Assembly: GCA_026182355.1 (NCBI GenBank)
Contig: JAPFBL010000008.1
Location: 683,501-747,500, forward strand
DNA: 64,000 nt
DNA from: Hermatobates lingyangjiaoensis
Taxonomy: Eukaryota; Arthropoda; Insecta; Hemiptera; Hermatobatidae
Direction: 5' to 3'
Position 1 is the first letter of the stretch; each line of letters opens with the position of its first letter. This document shows, piece after piece, positions 12,801-24,924 of the stretch. The notes beneath the pieces are model-generated. The model ran no database searches. It was not told where the DNA came from and saw only the letters and a list, made by a program, of their open reading frames with translations. The position numbers and the translations under genes were made by a program.

Positions 12801-15800
12801 AATCTTTTAACCGTAACAAGCGGTCTTCGTCAGAGTCAAAAACCCAACTGTAACACCAGATGCAGAAAGCATCTGAGTTTGGTTTTTGACTCTGAGGAAG
12901 ACCGCTTGTTTCGGTTGAAAGATCTTGGTCTTGCTTTCCTTTCTTATTTATATATATATAAATTCGAAACATAAAACAGTCCGTTAGGACAACTTATCAA
13001 ACGAGTGAAAGAAAATAACACGAAGAAATAACAAAAAAACTCACTTCAATATTTCGAAACTACTCTGTTGTTTGCCAACCGATCAGAACTCATCTTCTTC
13101 TTTCTTTTTCTCCTGATAACGACCTAGTCGAAATATTTAACTGAGTTTTATCATTGTTGTTTCTCCGAGTTATACATTTGTATTGATGTATATATCAACG
13201 TCTAAACCACAGAAAGAAAAAAAGAAATGTGACTAGGATGTTTCAACGAAAACAAGTGGTCATTATTAGTGAGACTCTGACGAAGACCATTTGTTTTCGT
13301 TTAAAAATCGTAGTAACATTTCTGATTCTTACTGTAAAATATTGTTATGTATATACATATAGAAGTTCACTATAAACAAAAATACAGACTCTAATTTTCG
13401 GTGTTAACCGTCATCAGTAGAGAAAATAGAGGGAAACCAAGAGCAGTTGGAGTATCGAACAACCTCTACACCAGTGCGGTTAGGTTAATATAAGTAACCT
13501 AACCGTGTACGTTAGGTTAGGTTTCAACAGCACATCCGAAAGGAAACACACATATGCCCAACATTATACCAAACAATAAACATCCTACATTGGGGGTTCT
13601 AAATTTTGCCTAACTCAAGTGTACTTAGAGTAGGGATCTTAAATTAACATTTGTTGAGGCTTGGGACCGACGGTTTAACGTCATCTTCGAGGGACAACGT
13701 TCTCAGATTTATTCACCGCCTGCGTCAATAAATCAAGGGCCAGAGTATTGAACCAAGGATCTTCTAGTCCAAAGACGAACACGTAAAGCGAGTAATTCCT
13801 CCATAGTACCTAAATATCAATATGTATTTCCTTCTATTATTAAAGATAATTCATTATTTTAATAATGAAGTGTATCGCTGTATAAACTTATTTTATGTAT
13901 GTAATAGTTTTATGCATTACAATGTTATAACATGGTATACCTGATGTGACATGTGTATATTATATATTAATTAATAAACCCCCAACCAGCAGGAGAGTAC
14001 TGAGTAGAAAACACACATCATCATTATTATTATTATTATTATTATTATTAGTCATCATCATCAAACAAAAAATCAAAAAAGGACTTCGGGAACCTCAAAA
14101 CATTGAAATCTATCAAAAGGTCACGGTGGAGACAACACTGACATTAGTAACTAACTGATTACAGAATGTACTAAATACAATATAAAGTAAATAAAAAGCA
14201 CTTACCTACGTTGAAAACGAGGATACGGCGTCCTCTACCATCTCTGTAAGGTAGACCAGTAAGGATCTTAGCCTCACGAATATGGATCAAATTCAAAGGA
14301 TCAACACCTTTATAGTAATCCATATTATCTTCACGGAATTTGCAATAGTTGACCAGCTGAGAACAAACAATTGATTTTTTTTTAATTAGGTTTCTTCATA
14401 AGGAGGAGGCGGGATTGTAAAAGTAATTTAAGATAAGAAGGGTAGACAATGAAACACTCGGCGCTAAGCTGCTTTGAAGAATGGTTCTGGATGGTTCTGT
14501 GTGAGGGAAGCAGTACTATTGCAATGCTCATGTCCTCTGGATAGCATCCGACAGGTGACCGCTCAATGCTATTCTCTGATGCAAGCTACCTCATGGATTT
14601 CAAAACGTCAGCCTCCGTATTATCAATTATGAGTCATAGCAAATTAAATGACTAACAACCCCAGCCAATTACAGGCAACAATGAATGAACCCTCCTATTA
14701 CTACAAAAAACTATTACATAAGAATTTTCGTTGTTTGGGTCGTTTGTTTTTCTTAGTCTCGTATATTTGTCCAGTACAGTCAATCAGCTAAGCCCTCCAA
14801 ATACTATGATAGTTTCTGATAAGTTTACAAACATTTATCAGTATTTGGTTTTTACAGTTTGTTCAAGGAGGGTAAGGGTAGTCCAGTGACTTGCATGCTC
14901 GCTTCTGGACTGGTAAGATCCCGGGTACAATTATAACTCTGGATTTGATTACTTTACGCGGGATGTTAAAAGATCTGAGTATGAAATGTCTCGGAGAGGC
15001 CATTAAGCCGTCAGTCCCGAGCCTGTACAATAACAGGTATTCAAATACACTTGAGTCCTAAATAATATACAAACAACCCGGTAACGTGACTCGCCTATTA
15101 CCAAAGTCGGTGGCTAATAATAAATGAGCCACACTTTCCTTTCTCCTAACACAGCAATAAAAGATGAAAACCTGTAAGTGTGGGTATAGGAAAAACAAAC
15201 AAACAAGAACACGTTAGTTCATTGAAGTTAAACACCGTCCGAGCTGACACAGAGTGGATCATTTTATAACACTCATTTGAATTTCTTGGGGGGAACTACA
15301 TTATCTGGAAGGTGAGGATAGGGTATCAACCATCAAAATTCTGATCAAGACCAATAACTGTTTTTTGGTCTTATCCAAGTTAAGGCTATGGCCTTAAGTA
15401 TTTCATTTATTTTGTGAAAATTATAGAAAAATAAGGTTGAAAAAATCAACTTTTTGTATTTATACAGTAAGTTCACTATAATAAGTTGAAGTTAAAGCTT
15501 ATTACCAGTGAAATATGAAACAGTAGCCTCTCATGTGACCTCAACAGGAGAGGGTCCCTTCTTTAGTTTATAGTACCTATTTCAGTAATTCATTACACAG
15601 TTTATAGGTTAGGTTGCAATCCTACAAGAGAATATACCTAGACCAACATTGGTTCTTTGCGATACCAAAAATGAACATTCTATATTGGGGATTGTAAATT
15701 TTACCTAACTCAAGTGTATTTAGAGTAGGGATCTTTAAGGAGTTTAGTTCGTGGAATAGGTTTATTATATATATATATCATAAAAAGGATAAATCGGGAT

Positions 15801-18800
15801 GCGGTCAGTTTCTTCCAGTTCCAATCAAACTCTCATTACCGAAGTTTGAGAGACTTTTTCAAAGGCCTACAATACAAAGGAAATTAAGAACTTAAATACG
15901 TACATTTTTAACACAAACAAAAAGAAGTACATTATGACAAATTATATAAAATTATGAGTATTAGGATAGCAATAAAAAAAATATAAATAGAAAATAAAAA
16001 TAGAAAAAAATAAAATTAAATTAAATTTTTTCTAGATAGGTTTCTTCTTTTTATTTTATTTTTATTGCTATCCTAATACTCATGATTGTATTTAATTTTT
16101 CATAATGTACTTTCTTTTTGTTTGTGTTAAAAATGTACGTATTTAAGTTCTTAATTTCCTTTCTATTGTAGGCATTTGAAAAAGATTTTGAATAAAATTT
16201 AAACGTCGGCGATGAGAGTTTGATTGAACTGGAAGAAACTGACCGCATCCCGATTTATCCTTGTTATGGTATGTTACATATCTGTCCCACAGTCGACAAT
16301 TCATTACTGTTCATATAAGTTAATTTGAGTGAGTAGGAACTCGACTTGTAAATGACACAGGAATGAAAGGTAATGTTTATTATACAAGCGCGACACACTG
16401 ACTGGCTGACCCCCTCCTCGAGGCCAGCCTTGGTAATCTGTCCCTGTGCGTAAACAAAGACTATGACCCGCGATGCCAGCGGTACAGCCACCGCCAACTC
16501 CGCTAACTTATATATATATATATAACAAGCATTAAATTGGCTCAAGGATTAGGTCAAGATAAAAACAATTAATTAACAATCGATGTTTCATCGAAAATCG
16601 TTAAGTATTATTAAGTCAAGGCTAAAAATAATTTAAACCGATTAATATCATTACAAAAATGTCTGTAGGAGTACCTCCACAGAATGTCAAAAGACCATAA
16701 AATAAAACAGAATATGCAAAAACAATGTACCATGTTATTATTGCCTTGTAGACTCAGGTACTTATGCCATTATTAGAATACTTACTTTATCTACAATACA
16801 TAGTTATAAGTATATACAACAAAATTATATTTCAAATGTATGCGAAGTAAGAAGACATGTTTAACGTACTCACCTCTAGGCTGGTAGTCCGGGGTTCGAT
16901 GCCCACCTGGCCCTCTATTTTATTCACGTGGGAGGTGAATCAATCTGAGTCGTCCCTCGGAGAGGACATCAAACCGTCTATCCCGAGTCTGTACGATGTC
17001 ACTTACTCGTTAAAGACCCCTACTCAAAATGCACTTGAGTTAAACAAAATTATTACTCCCAATACAGGATCTGTAGAATCACTGATCAAACCAAAAGTCG
17101 GTAAACGGTTGAGGTTATCACCCGCTAGGGGATCGGTTTAAACAATAAAAAAAATGAAGATATGCTAATAATGGTATAAATATTACAAGAATGAACACAG
17201 GGGGGAAAATATTAAATTCGGTAATAAGTGCACATTTTTGTCGAAATATTTTAACCAGAGTTTCTGGTCCAGACTGTAAACTAATTATTAAAGTAAAGCT
17301 GTTTTGAAGAAGCCGTGAAAGGTGTTTGTACTTGTGATTGGCCTGCAGAGGATTTCAGCTGAATTGAAAGGCTGTCAAGGCTTCTCGCTTTGCCTTTCAA
17401 CAGTTCCACCTCATTCACCGGGAGGTCACTGTCTTATTACCCAAGATAACTTCCAACAAGTTGACTTATTTCACCCAATCCCATTCTTTCATATCAACAA
17501 TATTCTACTCTGTTTGTTATAAAACTTAATAGTAAATAGACTTGTTGTTCAGTATCATTAATGAAACTTATAAGAACTTCACCATAAATGAGTATCCGTG
17601 CTTTTGAAGCTATGAGACTGGGTTGTCTCTTCACTTATGCTATTGCTGACTATAACCACTAACAGGGTCGAAATATTGGAATAATTGCACATTTGTTAGC
17701 TAACACCCACTTTGGCTCTTGGGTGGTCATTAGGCGACACGCTGACCAGTATAGATGAGATTCTGCGTACAGTTGGTTGTCATGTTGAGAGCGGGTCAAA
17801 ATGGGTAGGCCTTCCAAGTTGGGCATCTATTGTCTCGTGATGGCAGAAGACACTCGGGATTTGTATTGTTTACAGAAAAAATCGACCGCCCCCGATGCCC
17901 CCTACCTGATCTAAACGATCTATCAAGATTTACCTTAAATATTTAAGAAAAAATAGCTATTGTTCGGTTAGATCTAACCGAACTATCGTTTCCTGATAAG
18001 TACTACTAAAATGAGATATGACGTATTCTTTTATGATCCAGTACCAAATTAAAACCATACACTGTGTCACGGAGCCAACAGCTTGTGGTTCACCGATCCA
18101 AGTACTAACTTTAAGTAATGTTTGAATAACTTCGGTATCAATTTGATTGATCAAACGTGACCTGTAGCAAATCTTCAAAAATTTTTTTTACAAACTCGTA
18201 CATCCACCCACAAACACAAAGACATCATTTAAAAAAAAATTGGTTTCATTAGCCTTAATTAGTTTGACATCTTAAAATGGTCAAAACTTCAAAATCAAAT
18301 CGTTTCAAGAGTACTATACTTCCATATAGTGAAATAACTATGTTATATTAGCCATATAGGCTAATCTGACCCCTCTGGACCCCCTAAAAGTTACCTTACA
18401 ATCTGTAACCCCCCCACTCTCTCATGACCTACAAAAAACTAGTTACAAACATATAAATTTTCAAAATAAAACACTTATTTATTGTTAATAAAAAGCTTTA
18501 TTTTATAGATAACATGTATCTATAAATTAAATTTTAATTATTAAATATTTAAATCCGAAATATGGAATGTATAACAATTTTTTATAGTACTAAAAAAATG
18601 TATGTTTGCAAATTTTATAAAAAAAATAAAATTATGAAATTTTAATATAGCCCATGAAAGATTAGTAAATTACTATTATGAAACACTTTTGAGAACATTG
18701 TTCTAATGCTTAAATATTCTGTCAGTTGGCTATGTTATTTTATGTTCTTTTTATGACATTTTGATCATCATACATTTTCAAACAATACCAAATTACTGTT

Positions 18801-21560
18801 TCTTACTTGAGGAGCTCCAATAAACTTCTGAGGTTTAACAATTAAGAACTGTTATTATAATTATTAACGATATAACTAGTATTAATAGAAAATAATTAAT
18901 AATTTTCGAATAGCAGATAAGATGATTTTAGCATAAATATAAAAAAAAAATTGATTTGCTCACGATATTGAAATATTGTGAACACAATGATTGGTTTGAC
19001 CTGATGGTTAAATTGAACCTAAAATGGATTCTTATAGGCAGATGTGTTGTGTAGGTTTCTGATGAAATCACTGCCACTGTTTGAATATAAGGTCAATAGT
19101 GAGTGAGTCATACTTGAACCATTTGTAAAGCATGAATGGAGTCAAGTTTTTGAAGTCTGGCAGACAGAAAAAAAACTGTTAAATGTCGTTAGTCTGTGTT
19201 TTGTTTTGCTACGTAGTACTGAGTCTTGCTTTGTTTATGGTTGCGACAGACGCAGGTAAGGTCAATGCAGACCTCTCACTCTCTCTCTCCCATGTATTGA
19301 AGGCCATCTGATTACCCATAATACCCCAATCACAAAATCATACCCCAAGCCTTGTATCATTTCTGTAACACATTTCCTCTTTGTTGATTACCTTGTTTCC
19401 GTTCCAAAAGAAAAGTGGCAACACTTTTATCTCTTCTTTTCCCACATATATACATTTAAAAAATGAATGTCCCATTTGACATTATTTACTTTGCTAGAAA
19501 ATGTTTCTAATTTCCTAAAACTCTTTTTTAATTCCGGGTTTCTTAGGTCATTAATTAACTCTACATATTTCTTGTTATTGAATATATTCTTCGAATAACA
19601 TGTCGAAGAATATATATTCAATAACAAGAAATATGGAGAGTTAATTCATGACCTAAGAAACTCGGAATTAAAAAAAGGTTTTAGAAAATTAGAAACATTT
19701 TCTAGCAAAGTAAATAATGTGAAATCGGACATTCATTCTTTAAATGTATGTATCCAAGAAGGACTGCTCCCAGCTTTTACGAATATTTATATATAAAATA
19801 AATTCAAAACGAAGGAAACACACAGAAAGACACAGACATAACTCACATCGATATTTCGACCATCGTCGTCATCAGGAGGTGTGAAGAGCGAAGAGCGAAG
19901 AGTCCCGCAGGAAGACAGGCCAGCGACTCATATATATATATATTTCAGGTTACAAAAATATATTCATGCATTTTGTTATTACCATTGAGGTTAGTACGAG
20001 TATTATTAATATTAGAACTACATCAAACCAATATATTATTTAAACCCTTAAGGAAAATAGAACGACGACTTGATAATGACGAAAATAAGAGAAAAGGAAT
20101 TAAACTAAATAATGTTAACCAAAATAAAATAAAAATAAAATAATGGAAATATACAGAGCAGTGGAAAAAAAATAGGTAGGTTATATAACAGGAAGTACGA
20201 CTCCATAGACTCCTTAGAACAGTTCTTTTTGAAGATGGGTGACACCCGAAGCCAGTCAGAGAGCTACAGCGGCAGTATACGAGGCAAGACGGTGTATTAC
20301 GGTTCTAATTTTAATAAAAAAAATATAGTTTTCATAAAAAAACAGTGAAAAGTAAATCTATTGAAAAAAACATAAAAAAGGAAATGAAATAAAAATCGAA
20401 CTAAAACACCCTAAAATTTTTATCAAAGTGACTAAAATATTTCAGCCAAATAATAACTGGGCCTCGTGAAAGGCCTTTTCATTGAGTGACTCTGTCGTCT
20501 GCCTGTTACAATCCCAATGCCTTTCTTACCTTTCCAAGCCTGTTAAAAGGATTATTTGTTGATGTTTAAACGATACAATAAAAAAAAGAGAAGGAAAGTT
20601 ACTGAAAAACTAAGGGGCGTGGTAGCAATGTCTTCACCTCTGGACCAGTAGGTCTGGGGTTCAATACTCACTCTACTAGTTCTACCCTTCTCATTTATTC
20701 AGGTAAATAGATCTGAGCACGTCGTCTATCGTGGAGGTCCCTAGCCTGTACAATGTCAAAAAGTACCTGTAGGTACTAGTTAAAGATCCCTACTGTAAAT
20801 ACAATAGAGTTAAGCAAAATTTAAGACTCCCAATTTAGCATCAATCTTCCCTGTATGGTATCATAAATATATATTACTTTCAATAATATTTTTATAAGGG
20901 GTCAAAGGGAAGAAAAATATTTTGGAAATCCTTTTCGACGTGATGAAAAGTCATAGTTCTCAGTACTTAGTGATGTAAAGCTACAGGTCATTTCATAACA
21001 ACTCTAACATACATTACAGCGATCGGCGACTTTTCTCAAAGCAACCCACTTCTTTCAGGCCTTACTACATCGATTCATGACTTGTGCAAGAATTTATTAT
21101 GAGCAACTTATAATGGTAATAAGCAACAAGTCGCCCTTAATTATAAAAGTTAATTTATAATTAAACTAAACGTTTCAAACACTTTGTGTATCATCCTCAG
21201 GTTATTATCACCTGAACGCTAAATCCTGCTAAGGTATGTATAATCTGAGGAGAACAGAAAGTGTTTGAAATGTATAGTTCATTAAACTGCAAGTGAATTA
21301 AACCATACGACTGCAAGCTCGACACAAAAAATGAATTTTTTTTAGGAGCTCTAAATGGTCAAATTTTCTAGTTTCAAAAATCAAACTCTCATTGCCTATT
21401 CACACCTATTCTATCAAACGGTCGATATACGAGTATTATTGAATCTGTTATATATACGTAACAGAGAGTTTTTACTTTCTTTACTCTCTGATGACATACA
21501 ACGAAAGGTCTCAGAGCATTTATTTCCATTGTTTTTTTGTTTTTTCCATTGTCGTTTATG

Positions 21561-21616
<56 letters not shown>

Positions 21617-22836
21617 GTGGTGTATAAATAAAGTAGTGAGACTGGCAACGTCGCTTTCGATCTGGCAACGCTGGAGACGCGTGGCCTTGAGTAGCGTCAG
21701 GTGCACGTGTGATGCGCCTCCAGTATGAATCTGAACTCGCCACAGTCATTTGTTTGTCCGTAGCGTTGGTTTTCGTGAAATGGTTTTTTCTTGAGCGTTT
21801 TAAAAATGAGTAACCTCAAAGTTGAGCAGCGGTGTGCAATCAAATTTTGCTTCAGACTTGGACATAATGCAACCGAAACTTTTGAAAAACTTCAGGAGGC
21901 CTATGGAGAACGTGTTTTATCAAGGGCACAGGTTTTTCGGTGGTTTAAGAAATTTTCAGAAGGAAGAGAGTCGATTGAAGATGAACCACGAAGCGGAAGG
22001 CCTTCAAGTGCAAACACCGATGAAAATGTCAACAGAGTACGGAACCTTGTGCGTTCAGATCGACGCTTGACAGTCAGAATGATCGGGGAACAGTTGAATT
22101 TGAATCACACCTCCGTTCATCACAATTTGACCAATGAATTGGAGATGAGAAAAATTTGTGCGAAAATGGTTCCGAAAATTCCGAAAAGAAAACGAGTTTT
22201 TGGCCAGTAAAAACATTCCTGTTGCTCCTCAGCCTCCTTATTCACCAGACTTGAGTCTATATAAACTTTTTCCTCTTCCCGAGATTGAAAAATCACCTCA
22301 AGGGAACTCATTTCGGGACACTACAAAACATACAAACTGCTGTAACCGACCAGCTGAAGGCCATTCCAGAATCCGAGTTCCAGCAGTGCTACAATGATTG
22401 GAAGGACCGTCTCCAGCGCTGTGTGGCTTCCGAAGGGAACTATTTTGAAGGTGACAATATCACATTGTAATTATATTTGAATAGAAAATTTTAAAAAAAT
22501 CAGTCTCACTACTTTATTTACACACCACGTATATATTGGTTCGGTATTAGAAGCTAGCCTTGATTTATAGCCCTGAGGATGTCTTAAAATAAAGATGAAA
22601 TGTTGGCGAAAAGGTGATTCCAAATATTAACCCTAACCAAATTCCGAGAAGAAGAAAAAGTGTTCATTACTAATTGTGCTCAAAAAAACAATACCTTATA
22701 TATATATATATAGTAGAATTTATTAAACTAGAATTTAAAAAAGAACACATAGAAAGGAAACCACTGAACTCACTACTATATTTCGATGTCCTCGTCTTCA
22801 GGAATAGAAGTGAATCGCTCCAAAGGCTGATAACGA

Positions 22837-22899
<63 letters not shown>

Positions 22900-22982
22900 T
22901 TTATAATAATTAATATTATAATTAATAATATTTAATATAATTAATATTAATAATATAATATATATGTATAAATATATAATAT

Positions 22983-23075
<93 letters not shown>

Positions 23076-24301
23076 TGAGGAATTAGAAAGAGAAAGAGAG
23101 AGAGAGAGTCGTTGCCAATCTTCGGAGCATTTTACTTATATCTACCTGATGACGAGACCATCGAAATATAGTAGTGAGTTTCTGTTTCATTTGTGGGTTC
23201 TCTTTGTTAATATAGTTATTCAAAAATTAGATTTATATACCATATATATAAATCAAACTCAAAAAGGTAGTATTTAGAAAATGTTAGAAAAACTAACTTT
23301 GATATTTGGACTAATCGTCTTCATCAGAAGAGAAGTAACTCGCTGGAGGAGCACTAACCACAATCATGTGTGGTTTCAGTATATCACAGACCACAGCAGT
23401 CATTATCAAGAAATGAGGGAATTACAGTTTATTAGGGCAGCTTTACGTAAAATATCTGGAAAATCGCATCTACTATTCTAAACCGATGTTATAACAACAA
23501 AAAGTTCATCTTAGAGGAAGGTCGAGAAAATTGGAAGATTTTGAATAGGAAATACTCCATCGTATTCAATGAGACCTCCATATCTGAAAGACCGTTCCAT
23601 CTAAACATATACATATATATGTATATATATTACTTTTATATATATATATATATTGCAAAAGACGAGCCAATCCCTGTTACGTATTACTTTGGGCACTTCT
23701 TATTGGTTGTGGGTGTTTATTCGTTGAACACGTTTCTCCTTAGCACACTCCGTCTGCTCGGCCGCCTCAGCCTTCACTCCGGGAGAGGGCTCGCAGTCCC
23801 TACTTAATTTTCCAATAGAGTTGGATGAAGGTCTTGGCGTCCTGGCTTGGAAGAGTACCTCGTCGAACTCGGTGTTTACTATGGGCTTAGTGGATTTCAT
23901 TAGACACTGGTTGTTGGTGTTTTCTGTAGATTCTATTGTTGTGGGTGTATGTAGACGTGTTAGGAAACCGACGGGGAAAAGGTCTACATACACCCACAAC
24001 AATAGAATCTACAGAAAACACCAACAACCAGTGTCTAATGAAATCCACTAAGCCCATAGTAAACACCGAGTTCGACGAGGTACTCTTCCAAGCCAGGACG
24101 CCAAGACCTTCATCCAACTCTATTGGAAAATTAAGTAGGGACTGCGAGCCCTCTCCCGGAGTGAAGGCTGAGGCGGCCGAGCAGACGGAGTGTGCTAAGG
24201 AGAAACGTGTTCAACGAATAAACACCCACAACCAATAAGAAGTGCCCAAAGTAATACGTAACAGGGATTGGCTCGTCTTTTGCAATATCTAATCTGGCAT
24301 T

Positions 24302-24347
<46 letters not shown>

Positions 24348-24500
24348 AGTTTGCATCGGCCAGTGGACGCATTTACGTCTCCGTTCCTTCATTCTTTCTC
24401 CTTTTATTTTCTTTCTTTCTACTCTCCTGAAGACAGCAAGACGCCGAAATTATCGAGATTCGTGAGTGTTCGTCCTTTTTTTGTGTTCTCTAGCTGTAAC

Positions 24501-24549
<49 letters not shown>

Positions 24550-24730
24550 AATTCAAAACGAAGGAAACACACAGAAAGACACAGACATAACTCACATCGA
24601 TATTTCGACCATCGTCGTCATCAGGATTGTCGAAATATCGATGTGAGTTATGTCTGTGTCTTTCTGCGTGTTTCCTTCATTTTGAATTTATTTTATTTAA
24701 AAAAGTCCGCTGAACCGTTTCTTTTAGTTG

Positions 24731-24773
<43 letters not shown>

Positions 24774-24887
24774 AAGATTTCACATAAACACATGAAATAA
24801 CAATCAGTTGGGTTTTTGACTCTGACGAAGACCGCTTGTTACGGTTGAAAGATCTTAGTCTTGTTTTCCCATTTCTTATTGTGGTTG

Positions 24888-24924
<37 letters not shown>

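Larger units (their letters stand above)
22735..23215. repeat. Foldback arms around (TA)n/(GA)n
   Basis: Left arm 22735-22830 (CTCACTACTATATTTCGATG) and right arm 23110-23215 (reverse complement) enclose a microsatellite. Both arms carry ATAT-family motifs (CTGAAGA left, CTGATGA right). Confidence 0.6.

Noticed and set aside
21355..21749. Several overlapping frames rich in Ile-Tyr
   Set aside because: Translations of the (TA)n tract.
23700..24238. 100-codon frames on both strands as two genes
   Set aside because: Same sequence read from the two arms of one perfect palindrome; kept only as possible captured coding sequence.
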